NCBI GenBank assembly: GCA_001920415.1
Contig: MNJR01000142.1
Location: 17,327 to 81,326 of the forward strand
Reading direction: 5' to 3'
DNA: 64,000 bases
Source of the DNA: Acidobacteria bacterium 13_1_20CM_3_53_8
GTDB taxonomy: Bacteria > Acidobacteriota > Blastocatellia > Pyrinomonadales > Pyrinomonadaceae
Both the position numbers and the translations under genes were made by a program. The notes beneath the pieces are model-generated. The model was not told the DNA's origin. It saw only the letters and a list, made by a program, of their open reading frames with translations, and did no database searches. How positions within the stretch are numbered: position 1 is the stretch's first letter; every line of letters begins with the position of its first letter. Of this stretch, positions 51,952 to 60,132 are shown in pieces.

Positions 51952-52308
51952 ATGATTGATGTAGAGTTGAAACGCTTCGACGACCCTGAAGAGACGCGAG
52001 TCTTCGAGAAAGGCAGATTCGATATTGTCAGAGTCGGCGGTCTCACCATAGGGCGAGCAACTTACGAACCGGGCTGGAAGTGGTCTGAGCATGTCAGTCC
52101 CACGGTTGGCGCTCCGCTCTGTGAAGTCGAGCACGTAGGCTTGGTCGTTTCAGGGCGCGCGGTCGCAGCGATGTCGGACGGCAGAGTTATAGAGCTTGCG
52201 CCCGGCGACCTCTTTTACATACCGCCCGTCGCTCACGATAGCTGGGTCGTAGGCGACGAGCCTTACGTGTCGCTCCATTTTCTAGGCGCAGAGCATTATT
52301 CAAAATAA
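51952..52308 (+). CDS. cupin-domain protein
   Basis: The protein has 118 residues and a single cupin barrel: GLTIGRATYEPGWKWSEHVS and CEVEHVGLVVSGRAVAAMSD carry the metal-ligand His residues (SEHV, EHVG), and GDLFYIPPVAHDSWV gives the second motif. It might bind a metal and act as a small dioxygenase, isomerase or sensor. It starts 19 bp after the VWFA gene and could be co-transcribed. Confidence 0.88.
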   Translation: MIDVELKRFDDPEETRVFEKGRFDIVRVGGLTIGRATYEPGWKWSEHVSPTVGAPLCEVEHVGLVVSGRAVAAMSDGRVIELAPGDLFYIPPVAHDSWVVGDEPYVSLHFLGAEHYSK

Positions 52309-52432
52309 GGCAAAAGGTAAAAGTAAAAAGGCAAAAGTGTGGCGGAAGCCGCTTTTACAGATTTAGTAAGAAGTAATAGCACTCTCTTCATCCTTATCCC
52401 TTTTGCCTTTTACCTTTTTACTTTTGACTTTT
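52307..52432. repeat. hairpin repeat, AAAAGGTAAAAGTAAAAAGG family with shared core
   Basis: Arms 52307-52337 and 52399-52432 are complementary. The loop core TAATAGCACTCTCTTCATCC matches the copy at 7942-8066 nearly base for base. The left arm starts in the stop codon of the cupin gene. Confidence 0.85.
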
Positions 52433-52510
52433 CTTCTCCTCTCGTTTTGGCATATAGTTCATCCCTCTTAGTTCATCAAAAATAATTCATCGAAAGGCAG
52501 CATTGTCATC

Positions 52511-53971
52511 ATGCCAAAAAGCGTTCCTATCACAGTCGCGCACGGCGACGGCATCGGCCCGGAAATCATGGACGCGACGCTCACCATACTGAAAGGCGCG
52601 GGCGCTTCGCTCGACATAGAAACCATTGTCATAGGCGAAAAGGCTTATCTCGCCGGCAACACCGCAGGCATTGAGCCTAGCGCGTGGGAATCCTTGCGCC
52701 GCACGAAAGTTTTCCTGAAAGCTCCCATAACGACGCCGCAGGGTGGAGGCTTCAAGAGCATGAACGTGACTGTGCGCAAGGCGCTGGGGCTTTACGCTAA
52801 CGTGCGACCCTGTGTCTCTTATCATCCTTTCGTCGAAACGAAACATCCGAGCATGGACGTTGTCATAGTGCGCGAGAACGAAGAAGACCTCTATGCCGGA
52901 ATAGAACATCGTCAGACCGATCAGGTCTTTCAATGTCTGAAGCTAATCTCGCGCCCGGGTTGCGAAAAGATTGTGCGCTATGCGTTCGAGTATGCACGAT
53001 TGAACAACCGCAAGAAGGTCACTTGCTTCACGAAAGACAACATAATGAAGATGACCGACGGGCTATTCCATAAAGTTTTTGACGAGATAGCGGCTGAGTA
53101 TACTGAGATAGAGAACGAGCACTGGATTGTAGACATAGGCGCTGCGAAACTTGCGGACACGCCCACAACGTTCGATGTCATCGTGATGCCGAATCTTTAC
53201 GGCGACATTCTCTCGGACGTTGCCGCGCAGATAGCAGGCTCCGTAGGTCTTGCAGGCTCTGCGAACATAGGAACGCACGCCGCTATGTTTGAAGCCATTC
53301 ACGGCTCAGCCCCTCGTCGCGCCGGACAGAATCTGGCGAATCCTTCCGGCCTTCTCCTAGGCGCTGTGATGATGCTGGTTCATATTGGACAAGCTGACGT
53401 TGCCGAGCGCGTTCACAACGCATGGCTTCGCACGATTGAAGACGGCATTCACACCTACGACGTTTACGACGAGCGCGTGAGCAAGAAGAAAGTTGGCACG
53501 CGCGAGTTCGCGCAGGCAGTTGTAGGGCGAATTGGTCAGAAGCCGCAGCAGCTAAAAGTCGTCAGCTACAAGGCTGCGAAGAATGCGGATGAAAGTCTCA
53601 CAGATACAGTTTTCATCACGGAAGAGAGCGGAGCGAAGAAAGAGCTTGTTGGCGTTGATGTGTTTCTTGATTGGTCAAAGGGAACGCCCGGCGATCTTGG
53701 CGAAGGAATAAGCTCGCTCGTCGTAGACGGGCTAAAACTTGCTATGATAAGCAATCGCGGAACAAAAGTGTGGCCTGAAGGATTTCCAGAAACTTTCAAC
53801 ACGGATCACTGGCGCTGCCGCTTTCTATCGAGCGCGGACGGCGGCACTGTGACTCATCAGCAGATAGTCACACTCCTTCAGCGCGTGAGCGAAGCAGGGT
53901 TTGATTTCATAAAAATTGAAAACCTGTGCAACTTCGACGGGCGACCCGGCTACTCGCTAGATCAGGGTTAG
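52511..53971 (+). CDS. icd: NADP-type isocitrate dehydrogenase
   Basis: This 486-residue enzyme oxidatively decarboxylates isocitrate in the TCA cycle. It starts VPITVAHGDGIGPEIMDATL; the substrate loop is KSMNVTVRKALGLYANVRPC with the conserved Ser and Arg residues. It has RENEEDLYAGIEHR, the Asp ligand loop NLYGDILSDVAAQIAGSVGL, and GTHAAMFEAIHGSAP with cofactor contacts. The extra C-terminal domain of about 150 residues (SLTDTVFITEESGAKKELV) matches the longer Thermus-like type. Single gene with a hairpin repeat upstream. Confidence 0.92.
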   Translation: MPKSVPITVAHGDGIGPEIMDATLTILKGAGASLDIETIVIGEKAYLAGNTAGIEPSAWESLRRTKVFLKAPITTPQGGGFKSMNVTVRKALGLYANVRPCVSYHPFVETKHPSMDVVIVRENEEDLYAGIEHRQTDQVFQCLKLISRPGCEKIVRYAFEYARLNNRKKVTCFTKDNIMKMTDGLFHKVFDEIAAEYTEIENEHWIVDIGAAKLADTPTTFDVIVMPNLYGDILSDVAAQIAGSVGLAGSANIGTHAAMFEAIHGSAPRRAGQNLANPSGLLLGAVMMLVHIGQADVAERVHNAWLRTIEDGIHTYDVYDERVSKKKVGTREFAQAVVGRIGQKPQQLKVVSYKAAKNADESLTDTVFITEESGAKKELVGVDVFLDWSKGTPGDLGEGISSLVVDGLKLAMISNRGTKVWPEGFPETFNTDHWRCRFLSSADGGTVTHQQIVTLLQRVSEAGFDFIKIENLCNFDGRPGYSLDQG

Positions 53972-54003
53972 ACAAAAAATTTTCAAAATGGGAGAAACTT
54001 TTC

Positions 54004-54174
54004 ATGAGTTCAAATGAAGGACAGGTGAGCGCACGAGACGACGAAGAGATTGATCCAAGCGAAAGCCCAACGGAGAAGCTTGAAGGCAAGCAGCCACCCG
54101 GCTCGCCCATACCCGGCGCGCAGAATCCCGAAAGCACAGAGATAAAGAAGGAAGAGAAACCGAATACTGAATAG
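54004..54174 (+). CDS. small acidic disordered protein
   Basis: The frame starts at ATG 54004, after GGGAGAA, and gives 56 residues: an acidic Ser/Glu/Pro-rich chain with DDEEIDPSESPTEKLEGKQP and a KKEEKPNTE end. No fold or family is visible; it appears unstructured. It follows icd by 32 bp and could ride on its transcript. A longer in-frame start at 53926 lies inside icd and is less likely. Confidence 0.55.
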   Translation: MSSNEGQVSARDDEEIDPSESPTEKLEGKQPPGSPIPGAQNPESTEIKKEEKPNTE

Positions 54175-54176
54175 GA

Positions 54177-54525
54177 GTTTCAAGTTTCAAGTTTCAGGTT
54201 TCAAGTTAAGAAAGCTCATCTTACGCGAAGGTTGGATTTCAGCCCGCGCAAGCGGGCGACAGCATAAAGCGAGAGTGCGTGAGCGCTGGGAATAGAGTTG
54301 AAAGAAAATAGTTAGAGCTATCGAAGATAGCGATAGCCCTTTGTTATCAACACGACGCTCGCCCATTTCATGGGCTTGATAATCTTCATTGCCGTGATTT
54401 ACCCAGCGCTTACGCACTGGGCTTTACTCTGCCGCCGTCTTCGACGGCTTAACAGCTTCTGACTGCGTAACATGAGTTAAAAGCTTTCTTAACTTGAAAC
54501 TTGAAACTTGAAACCTGAAACTTGA
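54177..54525. repeat. hairpin repeat of GTTTCAAGTTTCAAG units, split by a MITE-like element
   Basis: The left arm (54177-54213) and right arm (54479-54525, CTTAACTTGAAACTTGAAAC) are complementary and would meet at AAGAAAGCTTTCTTAA. The loop is opened by the element at 54214-54477. Part of the centre AAAGCT appears on both sides of the insertion. Confidence 0.82.
54214..54477. mobile_element. MITE/REPIN-like element with ACTCATGTTACGCA ends
   Basis: Ends GCTCATCTTACGCG (54214-54227) and the complement of ACTCATGTTACGCA (54464-54477) match at 11 of 14 positions and resemble the ends at 11145-11476. Inside are hairpins such as AGCCCGCGCAAGCGGGC and CCCAGCGCTTACGCACTGGG. There is no transposase frame. 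Confidence 0.6.
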
Positions 54526-54533
54526 TTTAAGTG

Positions 54534-55037
54534 ATGAGTTCTGAATCTTCTTCAGAAAAGCCGTTGGTAGCCGTCATCATGGGGAGCAAGTCCGATTGGG
54601 AGACTATGAGCGCGGCTTCCCGTATTTTGACGGAGTTCGATGTGGCGCACGAGTGTCGCGTGGTCTCCGCGCATCGCACGCCGCGCTTCATGACGGAATT
54701 TGCTGTGGCGGCTGAGAAGCGCGGGCTTGAAGTGATAATAGCTGGCGCGGGCGGCGCTGCTCACCTGCCCGGCATGGTCGCGGCGCAGACGCTTGTGCCT
54801 GTGCTGGGCGTGCCTGTGAAGAGCAAGTCTCTGAAAGGTCTGGACAGCCTTCTCTCCATAGTGCAGATGCCCGGCGGCGTACCCGTAGGCACGCTCGCAA
54901 TAGGCGAGGCAGGAGCAAAGAACGCTGCGCTTCTAGCCATTGCCATACTCGCCAACACGCGCCCCGAATTGCGCGAACGGCTGCGCCAATTTCGAGAGGA
55001 TCAAGAACGCGAGGCGCGCGAGGCCGAGTTGAAGTGA
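54534..55037 (+). CDS. purE: N5-carboxyaminoimidazole ribonucleotide mutase
   Basis: This 167-residue enzyme of purine synthesis has the motif [20 protein letters not shown], the active-site [15 protein letters not shown], and [20 protein letters not shown]. The following [20 protein letters not shown] is typical of class I PurE that needs PurK. The start is ATG 54534. The end overlaps purK by 4 bp, which fits coupled translation. Confidence 0.95.
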   Translation: MSSESSSEKPLVAVIMGSKSDWETMSAASRILTEFDVAHECRVVSAHRTPRFMTEFAVAAEKRGLEVIIAGAGGAAHLPGMVAAQTLVPVLGVPVKSKSLKGLDSLLSIVQMPGGVPVGTLAIGEAGAKNAALLAIAILANTRPELRERLRQFREDQEREAREAELK

Positions 55038-56116
55038 ACTTGAAGCCAATACTGCCCGGCTCGACCATAGGCGTACTCGGCAGCGGCCAACTCGGGCGCA
55101 TGTTCGCTATGGCCGCGCGCCGCATGGGCTATCTCGTTCACACCTTCTCATCCGAAACAGACACGCCCACAGGTCAAATCTCCGACAGAGAATTTACGGC
55201 CTCTTACGACGACCGCGAACGGGTGCAAGAGTTCGCGCGCGGAGTTGATGTCGTCACGTTTGAATTCGAGAACGTGCCGTCTTCAACCGTTGAAGCCGTT
55301 GCGGAAGTTGTTTCTGTGAGGCCGAGCGGGCATGTGCTTCACACAACGCAGCACCGTGTACGCGAGAAAACTTTTCTTGCAAGTCACGGCTTTCCAGTCA
55401 CGCCTTTTCGTCACGTCAAATCAATAGAAGACTTTCGGGAAAGTCTTCGTGAACTCGGAGTGCCTGCGATTTTAAAGACCGCAGGGTTCGGCTACGACGG
55501 CAAAGGCCAGAGCATGATTGAACGCATAGAAGATGCGGAGAAAGCTTTCGCTGCTATGGGGCAACAGGAAGCCATACTCGAAACGTTCGTTGATTTCGAG
55601 CGCGAGGTTTCCGTCATAGCCGCGCGCGGGCTTGATGGTGCGGTTGCAAACTACGGCGTCATAGAAAACACTCATCACCGGCACATACTTGATTTCTCGC
55701 TCGCGCCCGCCCATGTGTCGCCCAGCGTTCTACGCGAGGCAACGGAGATTGCAGAGAGCATTCTTGTTGAGCTTGATGTCACGGGCGTGCTCTGTGTAGA
55801 ATTTTTCCTAAAATCGGACGGCAAGCTCTTCGTCAATGAATTAGCGCCGCGCCCGCACAACTCAGGCCACCTCACGATTGACGCCTGCGTGACCAGCCAG
55901 TTCGAGCAACAGCTACGCGCCGTCTGCGGTCTGCCGCTAGGCTCAACAGAACAGTTTACACCTTCTGCTATGGCGAACCTTCTTGGCGATTTGTGGCAGG
56001 CGGGCGAACGCAGGAAGATGGGACACCTCACTGCGCGTGCGGCGACGACCGCAGAAGCGCTGGAACTTGTGCGCGCGGCACGCGAATCTCTGACGAGCGG
56101 CCTGCGCATAAATTAA
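55034..56116 (+). CDS. purK: 5-(carboxyamino)imidazole ribonucleotide synthase
   Basis: This 360-residue ATP-grasp enzyme carboxylates AIR to N5-CAIR, which PurE then rearranges. It starts at GTG 55034 within purE's last codons. It has [52 protein letters not shown], and [17 protein letters not shown] with Mg/ATP contacts. Length normal. With purE it forms a two-gene operon. Confidence 0.95.
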   Translation: MNLKPILPGSTIGVLGSGQLGRMFAMAARRMGYLVHTFSSETDTPTGQISDREFTASYDDRERVQEFARGVDVVTFEFENVPSSTVEAVAEVVSVRPSGHVLHTTQHRVREKTFLASHGFPVTPFRHVKSIEDFRESLRELGVPAILKTAGFGYDGKGQSMIERIEDAEKAFAAMGQQEAILETFVDFEREVSVIAARGLDGAVANYGVIENTHHRHILDFSLAPAHVSPSVLREATEIAESILVELDVTGVLCVEFFLKSDGKLFVNELAPRPHNSGHLTIDACVTSQFEQQLRAVCGLPLGSTEQFTPSAMANLLGDLWQAGERRKMGHLTARAATTAEALELVRAARESLTSGLRIN

Positions 56117-56160
56117 TGCGAGTTCGATATAAGCATTTAGAAAAGCATGGAGGGGAAATA

Positions 56161-56237
56161 TTATCCACTAAACCACACGAAAGAACACGAAACTAATTGG
56201 GCTTTCTTCGTGTAGCTTCGTGTGATGCGCGTGGATC
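56161..56237. repeat. hairpin repeat, TCCACTAAACCACACGAAA family (copy 4)
   Basis: The left arm TTATCCACTAAACCACACGA pairs with a right arm containing TCGTGTGATGCGCGTGGAT. Preceding it, 56114-56134 carries GAGTTCGATATAAGC as in the outer arms at 59968-60120. The gap 56117-56550 otherwise shows no gene. Confidence 0.8.
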
Positions 56238-56550
56238 GTCCTCGCGCTCTCTTCCTTTCTCTCTTACTATCTAATTCACGATTTCGATTAATCTTCTCAT
56301 CTGCCGAGCCTGCGGTGACCAGACAAGTTGGCTTCGACACTTCACGCGCCGGGTCTTTAACTTCAAGGTTTCTCTTGAACTTCGGCTCACCAAGAGTAAC
56401 TATTTTCGCTTGGAAAACTCTCTGATTTGGCGCAGAATGCTTGCCACCTGATAGTTCATCCTTGATGCGCACGCCGTGGGGCCGAGGCGCTAGTGACTTT
56501 CGTCTTGCAATCTCTTTCGAATGGGTAAATAGGAAGGAAGCCCGGAAGCA

Positions 56551-59500
56551 ATGATAGGCCAGACCATCTCGCATTATCGAATACTGGAGAAACTCGGCGA
56601 GGGCGGGATGGGCTTGGTCTACAGTGCAGAAGACATGCGGCTGGGTCGCCGCGTTGCTATCAAGTTTCTGATTCCAACCACTGCCCCCGACGTTCATCAA
56701 TTTCGCGCCCGTTTTTTGCGTGAGGCGCGAGCCGTCTCTATGCTCTCGCACCCGAACATAGCGCCCATCTTTGATTACGGCGAGACGGAAGAAGGCCAGC
56801 CCTTCATCGTCATGGAGCTAATCAAGGGGCAGACTCTAGACGATCTGCTGGACGAGAGCGCGCTTACCATTCCGCGCGCCGTAGAGATAATAGAGCAGGT
56901 CACAGGCGCGCTGGAAGAAGCTCACAGGCAGGGCATCATACACCGCGACATAAAACCGTCGAACGTCATCATCAACGAGCGCGGGCAGATCAAGGTACTG
57001 GACTTCGGCCTTGCGAAACAGTTAGGAGACGCGGAATCCCACGGCGAGGGAACAGACCCCGAGGCGAAAACTCTTATAGGAACACGCACGCGCAGCGATG
57101 TTGTCGTAGGCACTCCGCTTTATCTCTCGCCTGAGCAGGCTATGGGCGCGCCCGTTGATGCGCGCAGCGATCTTTTCTCGCTCGGCGCTCTGCTTTACGA
57201 GTGCATAGCAGGTCGGCCTGCCTTCTCAGGATCGAGCTTGATAGAGATTGGCGGGCAGGTGCTTCACGTGAACCCGCCTGCGCCTTCCGAGGTGAACCCG
57301 CGCGTTCCAGCCGAGCTTGACCGCATCACCATGAAGGCGCTGGCGAAGAAACCGGAAGAGCGTTACCAGTCTGCCGAAGAGATGCTGTCGGATTTGCGGC
57401 TGGCACGCATACATCTGACCGAGGACGCGCACCCCACGAAGCGCATTACGGGCGAGCATGGAAACGGGCGCAGCAGCGCCTTCATGATCATCTCGCACAG
57501 TTTGCGCACGCCGCGCCTCTCCATCTTCGCTTTCATAATCGCGCTCGTTGCCATCATCGCACTCGCGTGGGGCGCGTACAAATTATTTCGGCAGGGGCCG
57601 CACAAGCCTCCGCCCAACGCGCAACGCCTGTACGACACGGGGACGAACTACCTGCGCGACGGCGCGTACAATCAGGCCAGAAAAGCATTCGAGGGCGCGT
57701 TGCAGATTGATGACAAATTCGCTCTGGCACACGCGGGGCTGGCCGAAGCCTGGATGGAGCTTGATTACGCAGATAGGTCTAAGGAAGAGATGCTGCGCGC
57801 GACGAGTCTTGTCACGGATCGCTCGTCGCTCTCAACGCTCGACGCGCTCTACATGGATGCAATTAGCGCGACCGTTTCGCACGATTACGCGCGAGCCATA
57901 CAGGCCTACAGCGAGATAGCGCGAAAGATGCCGGACAAGGCGCAGGTCTATCTTGATCTGGGGCGCGCTTACGAAAGGCACGACGAGGTTGACCATGCGC
58001 TGGAAAATTATGTGAAGGCCACAGATATTGACGGGCAGTACGCTACTGCCTACTTGCGCGCAGGCATACTACACGAGCGCAATCTGGATCACGCCAGCGC
58101 CGCAGCGGCATTCGACCGCGCAGACTCGCTCTTTCAGACTTTCGGAAATATAGAAGGTCATACGGAAGTTCTCTACAACCGCGCAGCACTTCTCAGTGGC
58201 GAGAACAGACCGCAGCAGGCACTAGATACTTTGCAGCAGGCGCTAAACGTGGCGAGCGCCAATGGCAACGAATCGCAGCAGATAAACATACTCATGCGTA
58301 TCAGCCGCGTCTATTATACTCAGGGTGAGACCGCGCAGGCGCAAGAGCATGCGCAGCAGGCAATCGAGTTCGCGGAGACGCGAGGACTGAACACGCTGGT
58401 CGTGCGCGGGCTGAACGAGATGGGTCACGCGCTTTACGCCAACGGCAAGTATGATGACGCGGAGAAGGTCTTCAGCAAGGCGCTTGAGATAGCCGAGCGC
58501 ATCAACTCGCCGTACCTAGTAGCGCTCAGCCGCAGAAACCGCGCAGGGCTATATATAACCCAACTGCGCACGGACGAAGCATTAGGCGAAGCCGAACAAG
58601 CGCTGGCCTTCTTCCGCGACAATAATTATCAGTCCGACATTTCAGTGACCCTGACGACCATCTCTCGCGCGCACAGACGAAGGGGCGAGTACGACAAGGC
58701 GCTTGAGGTGATACAGCAGAAGCTTCAGCTTGCGCAGAAGGCGAACGACCAGCGCGACATAGCCTTTGCTTACGGCGACCTTGCGACCGTTTTGTTCGAT
58801 CAGGAGCGATTGCCCGAAGCGCTCAGCCAGTACGAACAGGCTCTCAACACCAATAAATTCATTAGAGATCGTCTTCGTATAGCGTATAATGCTATGAATC
58901 GGGGCAACGTACTGTGGCGTCTTGGGCGATATGCTGAAGGCATCTCATCTCTGAACGAGGCGGCAGAGCTTGCGGGCAATCAGGAAGCAGGAAGCTACCC
59001 GCAGGTGCTCGCCGAAGTGGAGATGATTCACGGCCAGATTGCTTTGAGCCAGCGTCACTTTCCAGAAGCCATTGCTCGCAGCCAACATGCGATTGCGCTT
59101 TCGGGCGAGCAGTACAAAGATGTGGCTGTGCCTGCCACGTACACTTTGGGTCTTTCTCAAGCTCTTTCAGGTGATACGCGCGAAGGAGTGAAGACTTGCG
59201 CGCAGGCCGTAGCGATGGCCAGGGCAGAAGGAGACGCAGCACTGCTTTCGCGCGCAATGCTCGCGCTCGCAGAAGCGCTGGAAGCAAGCGGCGATGCACA
59301 GAACGCCCTGAGTACAGCGCTCGAAGCTCAAAAAAGATTTGCCGGCGGCGGGCAGCAGGAGTCAGAATGGCGCGCATGGCTCATAGCGTCGCTCGCCAGC
59401 CGACGTAAACATGATGAGACAGGAGCGCAAGAGGAATTGGCTCGCGCGCAAGAAGCGTTCTCGGCGCTCAGGCAGAAATGGGGCGACGACTATTTCAATC

Positions 59501-59574
59501 CGTACTTGTCGCGGCCAGACATACAATTTTCGCACAAGCAACTCGGCGTAGCAGTAAACGCTGAAAACCATTAA
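56551..59574 (+). CDS. Ser/Thr protein kinase with transmembrane helix and TPR sensor domain
   Basis: The protein has 1007 residues. The kinase domain (about 9-292) has the Gly loop LGEGGMGLVYSAED, Lys38 (VAIKFL), HRDIKPSNV with Asp133, and DFGLAKQ with Asp151. A membrane helix spans about 322-344. The C-terminal 650 residues are TPR repeats (YNQARKAFEGALQIDDKFAL, YDDAEKVFSKALEIAERINS, YDKALEVIQQKLQLAQKAND), probably outside the membrane. It probably senses an envelope partner and phosphorylates cytoplasmic proteins; targets are unknown. A 44-codon gene follows 28 bp later. Confidence 0.94.
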   Translation: MIGQTISHYRILEKLGEGGMGLVYSAEDMRLGRRVAIKFLIPTTAPDVHQFRARFLREARAVSMLSHPNIAPIFDYGETEEGQPFIVMELIKGQTLDDLLDESALTIPRAVEIIEQVTGALEEAHRQGIIHRDIKPSNVIINERGQIKVLDFGLAKQLGDAESHGEGTDPEAKTLIGTRTRSDVVVGTPLYLSPEQAMGAPVDARSDLFSLGALLYECIAGRPAFSGSSLIEIGGQVLHVNPPAPSEVNPRVPAELDRITMKALAKKPEERYQSAEEMLSDLRLARIHLTEDAHPTKRITGEHGNGRSSAFMIISHSLRTPRLSIFAFIIALVAIIALAWGAYKLFRQGPHKPPPNAQRLYDTGTNYLRDGAYNQARKAFEGALQIDDKFALAHAGLAEAWMELDYADRSKEEMLRATSLVTDRSSLSTLDALYMDAISATVSHDYARAIQAYSEIARKMPDKAQVYLDLGRAYERHDEVDHALENYVKATDIDGQYATAYLRAGILHERNLDHASAAAAFDRADSLFQTFGNIEGHTEVLYNRAALLSGENRPQQALDTLQQALNVASANGNESQQINILMRISRVYYTQGETAQAQEHAQQAIEFAETRGLNTLVVRGLNEMGHALYANGKYDDAEKVFSKALEIAERINSPYLVALSRRNRAGLYITQLRTDEALGEAEQALAFFRDNNYQSDISVTLTTISRAHRRRGEYDKALEVIQQKLQLAQKANDQRDIAFAYGDLATVLFDQERLPEALSQYEQALNTNKFIRDRLRIAYNAMNRGNVLWRLGRYAEGISSLNEAAELAGNQEAGSYPQVLAEVEMIHGQIALSQRHFPEAIARSQHAIALSGEQYKDVAVPATYTLGLSQALSGDTREGVKTCAQAVAMARAEGDAALLSRAMLALAEALEASGDAQNALSTALEAQKRFAGGGQQESEWRAWLIASLASRRKHDETGAQEELARAQEAFSALRQKWGDDYFNPYLSRPDIQFSHKQLGVAVNAENH

Positions 59575-59602
59575 CCTCATCACTCCAAAAGGAGAAACCA
59601 AT

Positions 59603-59737
59603 ATGATTGAACTTAAATTTCAAGGTGACCCGCCACCAGGTGGCGGCGATGCTCCCACGGGCGGCGATCCACCACCGGGTGGCGGCGACCCACCACCAGG
59701 CGGCGGTGACCAGCCGGATGGAGGCGGCACAGGCTAG
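59603..59737 (+). CDS. 44-residue peptide with DPPPGGG repeats
   Basis: ATG 59603 follows AAAAGGAG at 7-8 bases. The peptide opens MIELKFQG, then has DPPPGGG, DAPTGG, DPPPGGG, DPPPGGG and DQPDGGG, and ends TG with TAG at 59735-59737. The underlying DNA is a near-tandem repeat of GGCGGCGACCCACCACCAGG-like units. No signal peptide, Cys or cleavage motif is visible. It follows the kinase gene by 28 bp, probably on the same message. Function unknown; a ribosomal-peptide precursor or short linker-type protein are possible readings. Confidence 0.65.
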   Translation: MIELKFQGDPPPGGGDAPTGGDPPPGGGDPPPGGGDQPDGGGTG

Positions 59738-60132
59738 GCGAGTTGCTGTAATAACTGAGAAGAATTACTGAACTCGTAGATGAGGTGGGAGCTATGGAAA
59801 TTTAATAGCTCCCATCGTAGAAAAGCAGAGATGAAGGCAGAAGGGTGAAGGACGAAAAAGTAACTGCTCGGCATGAGTAAGCGCTCTTTACGCTTTCACC
59901 ACTCTACCTTCATCCTTACAGTTCTTCCCCTCCCGCTTTCATCCTTTATCGCTGTAGTTCCTATCTTTAACGTAAGTTCGATGTAAGAGAGAAAAGGAGA
60001 GAACTATCCACGCGCATCACACGAAACCACACTAAATGAATCGTCCTCTTCGTGTAGTTTAGTGTGGTTTAGTGGATAATTCACTTGCTCATACTTCGTC
60101 TTATATCGAACTCACGTTATCTTTACTCTTCA
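59738..60132. repeat. repeat-filled gap: GAGTTCGATATAAG outer arms, TCCACGCGCATCACACG hairpin
   Basis: After a small hairpin (59786-59814, TGGGAGCTAT/ATAGCTCCCA, no U-run) lies a GAAGGATGAAGG-type palindrome (about 59829-59950). Next come outer arms TAACGTAAGTTCGATGTAAG (59968-59987) and CTTATATCGAACTCACGTTA (60100-60120), enclosing copy 5 of the TCCACGCGCATCACACG hairpin (60003-60079). No gene is visible. Confidence 0.75.

Noticed and set aside
59786-59814. TGGGAGCTAT hairpin as terminator of the kinase-peptide transcript.
   Set aside because: There is a good 10-bp stem but no T-run on either side; it may be another repeat fragment.
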